Assembly: GCA_037892765.1 (NCBI GenBank)
Contig: JBBKBW010000016.1
DNA: 57,296 bases
Reading direction: 5' to 3' (one strand)
From: Clostridium_AQ sp900552125
GTDB taxonomy: Bacteria > Bacillota_I > Bacilli_A > Erysipelotrichales > Erysipelotrichaceae
Below are positions 1 through 10,704 of the stretch, one piece after another. The number at the start of each line of letters is the position of its first letter. The first letter of the stretch is position 1. A program made the translations under genes and the position numbers. The notes beneath the pieces are model-generated. The model was given only the letters and a program-made list of their open reading frames with translations. It was not told the origin of the DNA and did not search any database.

Positions 1-198
1 TTCAATTATAATATACCATAAATCATACCAAAGTAAAGCGTTTTCAAAAATGATTTAATTTAACAGCTAGGTACCCGTAAACTTATAATCACTATGAGTA
101 AAAGTTTTTTTGAATTTTATATTGCATTAATGAAATATATTCTATTTACAGTATTATTATTTCTTTATTCAATAAGTACCTTTTCGTTTAATTAAGCC

Positions 199-240
199 AA
201 AAAAGACCCCATAAAAGAGGAATCTTCTACAGGGTCTTTA
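199..240 (-). terminator. Rho-independent terminator of nifJ
   Basis: Read on the minus strand, an 8-bp stem (arms 232-239 and 202-209, AAAGACCC with GGGTCTTT) closes around a second small hairpin and is followed by a T-run. It lies 11 bases past the nifJ stop. Nothing else is visible in bases 1-198. Confidence 0.85.
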
Positions 241-250
241 TTTGAAATTA

Positions 251-3200
251 TTACATATCTTCTTTAGCGATAGCTTCTAATCTCTTACGACGACGCATAG
301 CATCTTTCTTAGTTTTTTCAAACATTTCGTATGCTGTTTCACCTTTTACTTTTGGTAACTGGCTATAACGAGTTTCTGTCATCATAAAGTCTAACATCTT
401 ATCGTAATCTGGTGTTTTAGAATCGATTGTTAGAGGAGTTTCTTTTCTTGGATCATAACGGTATAGATCGAAGTAACCACATTCAACAGCTTTAGCCTGA
501 GTTCTCTGGTGGTTAGCTAGACCTCCCTTAATACCATGTTCAGCACATGGAGAGTAAGCCAAGATTAGAGATGGTCCATCATAGCTTTCAGCTTCTTTGA
601 TAGCTTTTAGAGTCTGGTTTTTGTTTGCACCCATAGCGATAGATGCTACATAAACATGACCATAAGCCATAGCAATCTGTCCTAAGTCTTTCTTAGCAGT
701 TGTTTTACCACCAGCAGCGAACTTAGCGATAGATGCAGCCTGACTAGATTTAGAAGACTGTCCACCTGTGTTAGAGTAAACTTCAGTATCAAGTACTAAT
801 ACGTTTACATTCAAGTCGTTAGCTAATACGTGGTCTAATCCACCGTAACCGATGTCATAAGCCCATCCGTCTCCACCAACGATCCAGATAGATTTAGAGA
901 TTAAGTCTTGTTCTGCAAGTTCTTTTACAGCTTCAATATCAGATTTAGCAGCCAATTCTTTGATTGTTGGAGCTACTTCTCTTTCAGCTTCACGATCTCC
1001 GTGAACTTCGATATATTTAGCGAATGCTTCTTTCAATGCAGGTTCAACATTTTCCATGTTGTCTTCCATTGTTTTTAGAATTCTAGCTTCTTTGTAGTTC
1101 TGAGATAATGCCATACCATATCCGAATTCAGCATTGTCTTCGAATAATGAGTTAGCCCAAGCAACACCTTCACCATTTTTGTCATTTACGAATGGAGTAG
1201 ATGGAGTTGAAGAACAGTAGATCATTGAACATCCAGTTGCATTTGCTACTAGCATGTCACGTCCGAATAACTGAGAAACTAATTTGTAGTATGGAGTTTC
1301 CCCACATCCTGGACAAGAACCACTCACTTCGAAGTAAGGCATTAAGAACTGAGATCCCTTAACAGTATCTGTTGGGAAGAATTCAGATTTGTATTCAGTA
1401 TGTTTGAATAGGTAATCTGCCAATGGTTCTTCATCAAGTTTTTCGTTGATATCAACCATTTCAAGAGCTTTGTTACCAGCTTTACCTGGACATTCAACCG
1501 CACATAGACCACAACCTACACAGTTTGCAGGAGTAACCTGGATACGATATTTCATGTTTTCTACACCTTTACCCATAGCAGGAATTGTTTCGAATTCCAT
1601 AGGTGCATTAGCAACTTCTTCATCAGTTAACAAGAATGGACGAATTGTTGCATGTGGACACACGAAGCTACAGATTCCACACTGGATACAGTTTTCTGGA
1701 TGCCAAGTAGGTACCTGAACAGCGATTGTACGTTTTTCTTCGAATGCTACGTTGTTGCGGATAGAACCATCTAATAAGAAGTCACCAGCAAATGCGCTAA
1801 CTGGCATATCGTAACCTTCAAGACCGTTAATTACAGCTACATGGTTATCGAAGTATTCATCACCAGTTAATTTACGAGTTGCATCGTATGGAAGTTCTGC
1901 CCAAGCTGGATCTACTTCAACGCTTTCAATACCAGCTTTACCAGCATCGATAGCTTTGTAGTTCAACTGAACAACTGCATCACCTTTTTTAGAGTAAGAT
2001 TTTTTAGCAGCAGCTTTCATTAGATCAACTGCAGTATCATAAGGCATGATCTGTTCATTCAATGCGAAGAATGCTGACTGTAGAATTGTATTTGTTCTAC
2101 GTCCCATACCGATTTCCTGAGCAATCTTAGTTGCATTGATGATGTACAATTTAGCTTTTTTCTTAGCTAACTGTGCTTTCATACGGTTAGGCATATGTTC
2201 AACGATTTCTTCTTTAGAGAATGTTGTATTTAATAAGAATGTTCCACCTTCTTTGATGTCTTTAGCCATGTCATATTTGAACATGTAAGCATCTAATGAA
2301 CAAGAAATGAAGTCTGCATTTCCAATGTAGTAAGTAGAACGGATTGGAGAGTTACCGAAACGTAAGTGAGAACGAGTAACCCCACCAGCTTTTTTAGAGT
2401 CATATGCAAAGTAAGCCTGTGCATACTGATCTGTGTTATCACCGATGATCTTAACTGTAGATTTGTTTGCAGATACTGTACCATCAGATCCTAATCCCCA
2501 GAATAAGCAAGAAGTATAATCTGCAGGAACGTGGAAGTTTTTATCTGCTTCAAGACTCAAGTTAGTTACATCATCCACAATACCAATTGTGAAGCTGTTT
2601 TTCATTTCGTCTTTCTTCAATTCATCAAATACGGCTTTGATGTGGTAAGGCTGAGTATCTTTAGAACCTAAACCATAACGTCCACCGATGATTTCGATGT
2701 CTTTATCTTTCAATGCAGAAAGTACATCTAAGTATAGAGGTTCTCCCATTGAACCAGTTTCTTTAGTACGATCTAGTACTGCAATTTTCTTAACTGTTTC
2801 TGGTAATACAGCTAATAAATATTTAACAGAGAATGGACGATATAAGTGAACTTTCACCATACCAACTTTTTCTCCAGCAGCAGTTAGTGCATCGATTGTT
2901 TCTTTTGCAGCTTCTGTAACAGAACCCATAGCAACGATTACACGTTCTGCATCACTCGCACCATAATAAGTGAATGGAGCATATTCACGACCAGTGATTT
3001 CACTGATTTTCTTCATATAATCCGCAACGATATCAGGAATAGCATCATAGTGTTTATTTCTAGCTTCTACACCCTGGAAGAAGATATCGTCGTTTTCAGC
3101 ACCACCACGAGTAACTGGGTTAGTGTGTGGGTTTAAAGCATTCTTACGGAATTTCGCAAGAGCTTCCTTATCAATTAAATCTTTGAATACTTCTGTATCC

Positions 3201-3757
3201 ATTACCTCGATTTTCTGAATTTCGTGAGATGTACGGAATCCATCAAAGAAGTGAATGAAAGGAACAGATCCTTTGATTGCAGCTAAGTGTGCAACACCAG
3301 CTAAATCCATAGCTTCCTGAACTGAGTGAGAAGCTAACATACATACACCGCTCTGACGAACAGCGTATACGTCTTCGTGATCACCGAAGATGTTTAATGC
3401 TCTAGTTGCAAGTGCACGAGCTGCTACATGGATAACCCCTGGCAAGCATTCCCCTACCATCTTATAGATGTTTGGAATCATCAACAATAGCCCCTGAGAA
3501 GCTGTAAATGTTGTTGCCAGTGTTCCTGCCTGTAAAGCACCGTGAACAGCACCAGCTGCACCACCTTCAGATTGAAGTTCCGCAACTTTCACAACACTGT
3601 CAAAAATATTTTTGCGACCCTGTGTAGCCCACTGATCTACAACTTCAGCCATTGGTGAAGATGGAGTGATTGGGTAAATCGCAGATAGCTCGGTAAACGC
3701 ATAGGCACAATGTGCAGCAGCAGTATTACCGTCCATTGACATAAATTTCTTAGTCAT
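251..3757 (-). CDS. nifJ: Pyruvate:ferredoxin (flavodoxin) oxidoreductase, single-chain
   Basis: Converts pyruvate and CoA to acetyl-CoA and CO2, reducing ferredoxin or flavodoxin in the cytoplasm; this is central to fermentative energy metabolism. The 1168-residue chain has the full domain order of the one-polypeptide enzyme. The N-terminal pyruvate-binding half comes first. A two-cluster ferredoxin domain follows (CIQCGIC and CVGCGLC, about residues 685-760). The C-terminal thiamine-diphosphate domain carries CPGCGE, GDGWAYD and a late PCAEHGI cysteine. An upstream in-frame ATG overlaps the Shine-Dalgarno. I chose the ATG at 3757 because AGGAGG (3765-3770) lies 7 bases before it. A TATAAT box at 3789-3794 suggests a short leader, though no clear -35 is seen. 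The gene stands alone between two terminators. Confidence 0.97.
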   Translation of the reverse strand: MTKKFMSMDGNTAAAHCAYAFTELSAIYPITPSSPMAEVVDQWATQGRKNIFDSVVKVAELQSEGGAAGAVHGALQAGTLATTFTASQGLLLMIPNIYKMVGECLPGVIHVAARALATRALNIFGDHEDVYAVRQSGVCMLASHSVQEAMDLAGVAHLAAIKGSVPFIHFFDGFRTSHEIQKIEVMDTEVFKDLIDKEALAKFRKNALNPHTNPVTRGGAENDDIFFQGVEARNKHYDAIPDIVADYMKKISEITGREYAPFTYYGASDAERVIVAMGSVTEAAKETIDALTAAGEKVGMVKVHLYRPFSVKYLLAVLPETVKKIAVLDRTKETGSMGEPLYLDVLSALKDKDIEIIGGRYGLGSKDTQPYHIKAVFDELKKDEMKNSFTIGIVDDVTNLSLEADKNFHVPADYTSCLFWGLGSDGTVSANKSTVKIIGDNTDQYAQAYFAYDSKKAGGVTRSHLRFGNSPIRSTYYIGNADFISCSLDAYMFKYDMAKDIKEGGTFLLNTTFSKEEIVEHMPNRMKAQLAKKKAKLYIINATKIAQEIGMGRRTNTILQSAFFALNEQIMPYDTAVDLMKAAAKKSYSKKGDAVVQLNYKAIDAGKAGIESVEVDPAWAELPYDATRKLTGDEYFDNHVAVINGLEGYDMPVSAFAGDFLLDGSIRNNVAFEEKRTIAVQVPTWHPENCIQCGICSFVCPHATIRPFLLTDEEVANAPMEFETIPAMGKGVENMKYRIQVTPANCVGCGLCAVECPGKAGNKALEMVDINEKLDEEPLADYLFKHTEYKSEFFPTDTVKGSQFLMPYFEVSGSCPGCGETPYYKLVSQLFGRDMLVANATGCSMIYCSSTPSTPFVNDKNGEGVAWANSLFEDNAEFGYGMALSQNYKEARILKTMEDNMENVEPALKEAFAKYIEVHGDREAEREVAPTIKELAAKSDIEAVKELAEQDLISKSIWIVGGDGWAYDIGYGGLDHVLANDLNVNVLVLDTEVYSNTGGQSSKSSQAASIAKFAAGGKTTAKKDLGQIAMAYGHVYVASIAMGANKNQTLKAIKEAESYDGPSLILAYSPCAEHGIKGGLANHQRTQAKAVECGYFDLYRYDPRKETPLTIDSKTPDYDKMLDFMMTETRYSQLPKVKGETAYEMFEKTKKDAMRRRKRLEAIAKEDM

Positions 3758-3928
3758 TTGTTTTCCTCCTTGCATAACTTACCCTTTTATTATAAAACTT
3801 TATTTTTGATTTTACTAGGATTTTTGTACAAATTTCATGGTAATTCTTAGGATTTTTTATCACTTTTCCAGTTTTATTCATATTCCACATGATTTTTTTG
3901 TATTCTGAAAGAAAATGTATCTTATACT

Positions 3929-3960
3929 GAAAAAAAAGACCTATTTTTCAAGGTCTTTTC
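3929..3960 (-). terminator. Terminator of the giant repeat-protein gene
   Basis: On the minus strand AAAAGACCT and AGGTCTTTT form a stem with a short A/T loop, followed by eight T residues. It starts immediately after the stop codon of the giant gene. Confidence 0.85.
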
Positions 3961-3963
3961 TCA

Positions 3964-6900
3964 TTAGTCGATAACGATTTTTACACTCCCCGCAGAAGCA
4001 GAAGAGGCAACGATCGGATTCACTACTTCTACTGTATTTCTTCTTCCGCTATTAATATCCAATATCCCTTGTGTACTTTCCTCTCCATTCACAATAAATG
4101 TTGGATTCATTTCTCCGCTCGTCTCATGAAACGTATAGCGTCCATAAGGTAAATTCGTCAATGTGTAAGAAAAATCATTATCTTTATCTAAAGCTACGGA
4201 TTGTTCAAATGAAGGAGAAATAACCTGAACAATATAAGAATTTCGAATATCCGGTTTTCTTAGATTGCCAAATGCATCTTTCATCAGTTTTCCCAAAACA
4301 ATCTGTCCGTTTTCTACATTACCCAGTACATTGATAATTCCTACGACAACTGTCATACCAGCTGAAATTTTAAATACTGCTTCATCCATTAACTCTGGTG
4401 AATTTACTAAATACTGTATTTTATTCTGAGAAGACAATTCTTCAATACGATAGGTTCCGCTAGGATATGTCGTAAGTGATTGATGCCATTCATTATCCTG
4501 TCTTAACTCATAGACTTCATCAAAACCATTCCCGCTGATTCGAAAAGAGAATACTTCTTCAGGCTGCGGAGGAACATAATTGCCATTCATATCTAAAACA
4601 TATTTAAATACTTCAATTGTATTTTGATTTACTTGTAATTCATTTAAAATATCCACCGTGTTTTCCGCATTCTCATCCATCTCAACAACCGCCTGACTTA
4701 CTTCTTCGCCACCATTTATACGATATGTTGAGATATATTGTGCATCACTGATTTCACGAACACGATAAGTTCCATTAGGCAGATCATTGAATTCATATTG
4801 AAAATTATTTCTGCCATTCAATTCTATGACCCTTGTTACATCCATATTATATACTTCGATACGATAACGATCTCCATCTGCTGGTGTAATTAAGGTTCCA
4901 TCCGCCTGTTTACTATACTTTGTAATGCGTAAGCTTCCATACTGCATTTTTGTTCCATTTATTATATGCACATCATGATGATTATTGCTTACATCTACAC
5001 TTGCTGATGAAGTTTCTTCACCATCATCAATGCGATATGTCACTTCATAATCTGACCCCTGTTCAGATATACGATAAGTTCCATTTTCTAAATCATGCAG
5101 TGTCGTTTTAAAATTATTTCGATCCTGTAAAACGACACTCGTATGCATGTCATCACTTTCCACATCAACAATAAATCTTTCATTTTCCGGTGTAGTCAGC
5201 TCACCATTATTATTTTTCAGATGTTTCATAAGTGTAATTGAACCTCGTGTCTCACAATCATTTTGAATAATTAAAACTTCATTATCATTATGGTCCACAT
5301 GAATATTGCCATAGGCTACTTCACTGCCTTGATTGATACAATATGTCACATTCGAATTATTCTCTTCATGAACCGCATACCAGCCATCTTCTATATTATG
5401 AAATACTGCCTGCCAATTATTTTCTTTCTGTAATACACACGTATTCTGATAATCTGGTCTTGAAATATGAATATGACTTTGACTAGAATCCTCAGGTACT
5501 GTTAATGTTCCGTCTTTTTTACGTACCTGTTTACGAATTGTTAGACTTCCTAGTGCAGATTCTTCTTCTAATATAACCTGGACCTGATGCGTATCCTGTT
5601 TTATTTGAATTACCGCCCAATCTACCTCACTGCCCTGATTGATGCAGTATTTGCATGCATTTTCTTTTGTCACTTCATCAATCACATAATATCCGTCTAA
5701 TAAATTATCAATCATACATGAGAATTGATTACTTTGCTCCAGTGTAAAAACCTCATTATATCCTGGACGTGAAATATGCATTTGCCATACATCAGATGCT
5801 TTTGGTTCTTGAAGCTCTCCCTTATTTCTTATAAAAGCATGTAACTGAATTTTCCCTTGTCCTGTACTTTCTTCTCTTTGAGCTTCCTGATTAGCTCTAC
5901 CTAGGATTTGTACCTGATGCATAGAATCCTGAATATGAACGATAGCACAATCTACCTGTGATCCTCCATCAATGATATACGTATCCTCTTCATCTAATGC
6001 ATCAATTACATACATACCATCACGCAGATTCGAAATCACAGTGCTATATTTATTCTCAGGTGTTAACATGACAACTTCATTATAGCCGATGGAAGAGATA
6101 TGAATGCGATACTCCCCTTGCATCGCTTTTTTCCATAATCCCTGTTCATCTTCTAGATAATGATGAAGTACGATACTTCCTCTGTTTTCCTGTTGTGAAA
6201 CGATATTAATTGTATTGACATTCTTCAATACCTGTACCATTCCTCTTTCTTTTGCACTGGCATTATTCACCACATAGTGTGAGGAAGTTCGTTCATTTTC
6301 CTCTGCGATTTCATACCAGCCATCTCTTAGATTTACAACACTGGCATGAAACTGATTCGCTTTATTTAACAGAACTCTGCTTGTATCACTCTCTCCCTTA
6401 ATACTCACCCAATAGCCTTCTTCATCTATCGGCTGATGGTAGTTCCCCTGTTCATCTTGAACTAGTCTGCATATTTCAATACAGCCTTTTTCCTGATGTT
6501 CTTTTTCATAAAGGACAATAACCTGTGCGGTATCATCTTCAATTCTAACATGTCCATGCATAGTTTCCTGTTTCCCATTAATTATAAAGGATACTTCTTT
6601 ATCCTGATTTGTGATTTCATAATTCCCGAAAGGTAAAGAAGTCACATGTTTTTTCCAATTATTTTCTTCATTTAAAGCTACTGTCTGATGATAATTATCC
6701 CCTCTGATATGCATTACCAACTCTACATCTTTTTCCGGCTGTTTTAAACAATCACAGCTTTGTTTCTTTAGATATGCGGATAATAAGATACTGCCTTTCT
6801 GTTTTGGTTTTTGATATAACATGCGCATATGAAGATCATGGCGCAGTGTAAAGGAAGAGGAAGCCGGTTCATGATTTCCCGTATAATAAGAAACCTGCTG

Positions 6901-9900
6901 TTCTTGATTCAATAGTTTAATTTCATAGTCGCCAAAAGGAAGTTCTTCCATCACGTGCCAGCGATTGTTTTTATTAAATAATAAGGTTCTCTGAATACGA
7001 TTTCCTATGATATCTATTTCAAACTTCTGTGTATCATCCATCTGTTGAATTTCTTCACCACTTACCATATCTGCATATAGATGAAGCTGAGCCATTGCAT
7101 CATAGGCATTTAATACTCGCACTTCAACATGATCTTGCATCAGTTCAAAGCTGCCATGCTCCCTTGGTTCTTCATCATTTATCTGATAACGTACATCATA
7201 ATCATTCATTTCGCATATTTCATATTTCCCAGGTAATTGGTTTTGTAAATGGACACACCAATCATTCTGATGATCAAGTACTACTTCCTGATATTCTTTA
7301 TCTTTATATAGTCGAATTGTATAACTATTATCCTTATCTGGTAAGCTTTGTTGGCCATACTGATCTTCCATATACTTACGAATTGTAATAGAACCTTTAG
7401 CTTCCTGCACAACCACAGCTCTTACATGAATACATTCATCTTTCAGTTCTACACATACATCATTTTCAAAGACACAGTCTTCAATTTCAAAACGCAATGT
7501 CTGTCCAACCCCCTGTAATACATAGGAACCAGCTAATAAGTCACATAAATCATACGTGAAATCATTCTGATCATGCAGACAGATTATTTCTGTATTTTGT
7601 TTATTGGTTACTTCAATCTTTACTTCTTCATCTTCTAATGGATCTCGTCTTTGACTATTTTCCTCAAACTGTGCAGTAAAATGGATACTTCCATTTCCTT
7701 TTGGTGTTTGAATCATTGTCACACAAACATCTTCATCCTGAATATCTGCCACTGCCTTACTGTATGGCATGCCATTGATGAGCCAGCTAACCGTCATGTC
7801 CTGCTCATCTCTACTCTGGATTTCATAATGTCCTTGTGGCAGATCATATAAACGAATACAGAAGTCATTTTGTGAATTTAGCTCCACCTGTTTATAAAAG
7901 GTATCACTTGTGATCATTACCCCAAAGCTCTGTGACATATGCGGCACACCTAAGTTACCACAGTCATCTTTAACTTTTGCCTCTAGCATCATGCAGCCAT
8001 AACGTTCTTCTAGATTTAAAATTTTAATCTGTTTAAAGCTGCCATCATATAAGAAATATGCTGAGTCCATCTCTTCCCCATTAACATCATAGATAACTCG
8101 ATTACTATTCAATTCTTTTACTTCATAATGCTGGTTTTTCAAATGATTAAAACTAATACAGAAATCATTCCCCGCATGAAGCTCATAAATTTCATGACAG
8201 CCTTTCCCCTTTAGTAGAAATTTAAAACAGGCATCATTAGGTGGCATGACAAACTGATTCCCCTGCTGGATTCTTTTCTCTACTACAACACAACTGTTTT
8301 CTTTTGATAAATTCACAATATCCACATATACATCTTTTTGTGCTAATGTAAAACAGCCACGCTCACTTGGTTTTCCCTGGATATGATAAGTGACATGACA
8401 ATTACTATCCAGTTCAGTAATTTCATATTGCCCTTCAGATAAATCATCAAAATACACACAGAAGTCATTTTTTGCACATAGTTTATAAGTCTGCTTAATA
8501 GATTGTCCCTGTAATAAGAATCGGAATTCATCCTGAAGATTAGGCATTTCAAGATTGCCATAAGCATCTTCTACATATTTCGTTACAAATACACTTCCAC
8601 TGCAATTAGTTTCTTCATTAATTATGAATACTTCTACATCATTTTGTGTTAATTCCACATTGCCAAAGCTACGATCTTGTCCTTGAATGCGATAATGTAT
8701 CTTATATCCAAAATTATCTTTTTGAATAATACGATAATGTCCGGGATCTAAATGATCTAATACCACACACCAGTTATTTTGCGCATGCAGGCTTACCTGT
8801 TCACTGACATCTCTTCCCTCAATTAAAACATCAATTACCATATTTCTTGATGGATACTGTAATACCTCTTCGCAAGTTAAAATCTTCGCATTTAGCTTCA
8901 GCATACCGCTATGTGTAAAATGATTCAAGATACATACTTCCTGATTATTCTGATCCATACAGACAATCGCATCATGCATTTGTTTTTGATTCACAAAATA
9001 GGAAACTTCCTGTCCATACGCATCTTTTTCATAGATTCGATATTCATTTTCCTCTAATCCTTCTAATAGTACACAGAAGTTATTACTAGCTTTTAAAGTA
9101 TATACACCTCTAAAATCTGAGCTTTCTACATATACTTCAAATTCTTTATGACTAGCAGGTTTTACCCATTGTTTCCCCCGTGTTTCTTCAAATTTATCAA
9201 TTTTTAAGATTCCGCAGTTCTGTTTTACAACACGATTAATAATTCGCACTTCGTGTTCCTTGCAATTATCAATGATAAATCGTCCAGACTTCATCTCTTT
9301 TCCATGATTCAACTGATATGTGACCTGATATTCTTCGTCACATGAATCTTCTTTTATTTCATAGCTTCCAAAACGAAGGTTATCAATAAGAATTGTCCAA
9401 TCATTTTCCGCATGAAGTTCAAAACATTGTTTACTGAAAAAAGAACGTAATGTAACATGGAAACATTGATCCTTATTTGGACGAATCAGTTCACCACAGT
9501 CATTTCTTAGATATTTACTTACACGAAGGGCTCCTGCATTGCGTTCTTCATGAATAATGGAAATGCAGTAAGAATCATCATCCTGCAGCTGTACACAGGC
9601 ACTCGTTCTTTCTTTCCCATCATTAATGATATAGCTAGTAGTGAAATCATCATTACAGCTAACATCTTCAATACAATATTCACCTTTACAGATATTGGCA
9701 ATATCTACACAAAAATTATTATTGGCATTTAAATTAAATACTTCCTGTTTCCCGCACCCACAAACCATAACCTGAAACTGCATATCTTCATAAGGTTTTT
9801 GAATACAGCCATTACAATCTCGTACGTAAGCACAGATTCTTAATGGAGAAAATACATCACATTCTTCAAACTGTATTTCTTCCAGCATAACAACTGATGA

Positions 9901-10659
9901 ACGACAGCCTTCCATAATTTCCACATGGGCATACCACTGTTCTTTTCTTCCATTCACCATATAACAGATACTATCTTCTTTACTTTTGTCTAAAACACTC
10001 ACATCATAAAATCCTGGATTTAAACCACCCAATACATTTTGATATTCGTTATCTTCACACAAAACAACGATTTGTTCATCATCTTCTGAACGTACACGTA
10101 CACTATATTCTCCATGCATTGGTTTTGAAAGCTGCCCATTGCTTGTTCGCTGATACAGTTCTAAGCTTAATTCTGTTTCAGCCATTTGGACTGTGCTGTC
10201 TTCCTTCATAAAATAATCTTCCTTTTCTTCCCATCGATCATTCGATAATTCATGATGAATGATATGAATGGCGTGATGTGTCTGATTATCAAAATCAACA
10301 CTCGCATATTCCTCATTAACTTTCTGCCCATCAACAATATAGCTTATTGACAACCCGTCACTAGATGTTAGCTGTTGTCCTTGATCATCTGTTTCCACAG
10401 CCAAATATTCTGTTGGCTGTAAATCAAATATCGTGATAGTTCCTATACCTGTGGATGGATTAATTTCAACATCGAATTGACGACATTCATTTTGCGAGCG
10501 ACAGACCTTGATATGACGCATTCTCTTTGTAAATCCTGCTTCACCTGTCCGCATTCTTTCTTCGATTGTAATATCCATGCGATAATCACATGGCTGTACC
10601 GTTTCCAGAAGGCTGATAGGCAATAAGCGATGCAAGACATTTCTTATGCGTTTGCTCAT
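3964..10659 (-). CDS. Giant protein of 21 SpaA/CnaB-like repeat units, no export signal
   Basis: A 2231-residue protein that, after 25 N-terminal residues, divides by eye into 21 consecutive units of 98-129 residues (most 99-105) running to the last residue. Each unit follows one plan: a G-S-I-x-I-x-K opening strand, G-x-L-x-x-P, F-x-V, a central N-[ND]-[FW], L-x-x-G-x-Y-x-I-x-E, Y-x-I-N-G-x-E and a closing strand ending near Asn. This resembles the SpaA/Cna-B (prealbumin-like) fold of Gram-positive surface proteins. The Lys/Glu/Asn positions that form isopeptide bonds in that family are kept in units 4, 7, 11, 18, 19 and 20, but lost in others (6, 12, 16). I see no signal peptide, transmembrane segment or LPXTG motif. 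About 60 cysteines are present, mostly in units 1-11. AGGAGG precedes the ATG. The function is unknown: an adhesin or coat-type structural protein are both possible. Confidence 0.9.
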   Translation of the reverse strand: MSKRIRNVLHRLLPISLLETVQPCDYRMDITIEERMRTGEAGFTKRMRHIKVCRSQNECRQFDVEINPSTGIGTITIFDLQPTEYLAVETDDQGQQLTSSDGLSISYIVDGQKVNEEYASVDFDNQTHHAIHIIHHELSNDRWEEKEDYFMKEDSTVQMAETELSLELYQRTSNGQLSKPMHGEYSVRVRSEDDEQIVVLCEDNEYQNVLGGLNPGFYDVSVLDKSKEDSICYMVNGRKEQWYAHVEIMEGCRSSVVMLEEIQFEECDVFSPLRICAYVRDCNGCIQKPYEDMQFQVMVCGCGKQEVFNLNANNNFCVDIANICKGEYCIEDVSCNDDFTTSYIINDGKERTSACVQLQDDDSYCISIIHEERNAGALRVSKYLRNDCGELIRPNKDQCFHVTLRSFFSKQCFELHAENDWTILIDNLRFGSYEIKEDSCDEEYQVTYQLNHGKEMKSGRFIIDNCKEHEVRIINRVVKQNCGILKIDKFEETRGKQWVKPASHKEFEVYVESSDFRGVYTLKASNNFCVLLEGLEENEYRIYEKDAYGQEVSYFVNQKQMHDAIVCMDQNNQEVCILNHFTHSGMLKLNAKILTCEEVLQYPSRNMVIDVLIEGRDVSEQVSLHAQNNWCVVLDHLDPGHYRIIQKDNFGYKIHYRIQGQDRSFGNVELTQNDVEVFIINEETNCSGSVFVTKYVEDAYGNLEMPNLQDEFRFLLQGQSIKQTYKLCAKNDFCVYFDDLSEGQYEITELDSNCHVTYHIQGKPSERGCFTLAQKDVYVDIVNLSKENSCVVVEKRIQQGNQFVMPPNDACFKFLLKGKGCHEIYELHAGNDFCISFNHLKNQHYEVKELNSNRVIYDVNGEEMDSAYFLYDGSFKQIKILNLEERYGCMMLEAKVKDDCGNLGVPHMSQSFGVMITSDTFYKQVELNSQNDFCIRLYDLPQGHYEIQSRDEQDMTVSWLINGMPYSKAVADIQDEDVCVTMIQTPKGNGSIHFTAQFEENSQRRDPLEDEEVKIEVTNKQNTEIICLHDQNDFTYDLCDLLAGSYVLQGVGQTLRFEIEDCVFENDVCVELKDECIHVRAVVVQEAKGSITIRKYMEDQYGQQSLPDKDNSYTIRLYKDKEYQEVVLDHQNDWCVHLQNQLPGKYEICEMNDYDVRYQINDEEPREHGSFELMQDHVEVRVLNAYDAMAQLHLYADMVSGEEIQQMDDTQKFEIDIIGNRIQRTLLFNKNNRWHVMEELPFGDYEIKLLNQEQQVSYYTGNHEPASSSFTLRHDLHMRMLYQKPKQKGSILLSAYLKKQSCDCLKQPEKDVELVMHIRGDNYHQTVALNEENNWKKHVTSLPFGNYEITNQDKEVSFIINGKQETMHGHVRIEDDTAQVIVLYEKEHQEKGCIEICRLVQDEQGNYHQPIDEEGYWVSIKGESDTSRVLLNKANQFHASVVNLRDGWYEIAEENERTSSHYVVNNASAKERGMVQVLKNVNTINIVSQQENRGSIVLHHYLEDEQGLWKKAMQGEYRIHISSIGYNEVVMLTPENKYSTVISNLRDGMYVIDALDEEDTYIIDGGSQVDCAIVHIQDSMHQVQILGRANQEAQREESTGQGKIQLHAFIRNKGELQEPKASDVWQMHISRPGYNEVFTLEQSNQFSCMIDNLLDGYYVIDEVTKENACKYCINQGSEVDWAVIQIKQDTHQVQVILEEESALGSLTIRKQVRKKDGTLTVPEDSSQSHIHISRPDYQNTCVLQKENNWQAVFHNIEDGWYAVHEENNSNVTYCINQGSEVAYGNIHVDHNDNEVLIIQNDCETRGSITLMKHLKNNNGELTTPENERFIVDVESDDMHTSVVLQDRNNFKTTLHDLENGTYRISEQGSDYEVTYRIDDGEETSSASVDVSNNHHDVHIINGTKMQYGSLRITKYSKQADGTLITPADGDRYRIEVYNMDVTRVIELNGRNNFQYEFNDLPNGTYRVREISDAQYISTYRINGGEEVSQAVVEMDENAENTVDILNELQVNQNTIEVFKYVLDMNGNYVPPQPEEVFSFRISGNGFDEVYELRQDNEWHQSLTTYPSGTYRIEELSSQNKIQYLVNSPELMDEAVFKISAGMTVVVGIINVLGNVENGQIVLGKLMKDAFGNLRKPDIRNSYIVQVISPSFEQSVALDKDNDFSYTLTNLPYGRYTFHETSGEMNPTFIVNGEESTQGILDINSGRRNTVEVVNPIVASSASAGSVKIVID

Positions 10660-10704
10660 CTTTATCCTCCTTTTTCATATAAGCGATTCATTTCTTATAC
10701 ATTC

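Noticed and set aside
7029..7388. A 119-codon plus-strand frame inside the giant repeat gene
   Set aside because: It is antisense to a strongly supported gene, has no convincing ribosome binding site, and its composition (very His/Leu rich) is what the reverse of the repeat codons gives.
3964..10659. DNA-level tandem repeats that might be recombination-prone
   Set aside because: The 21 units are conserved only as protein; I saw no long identical DNA stretches between them, so recent expansion is unlikely.
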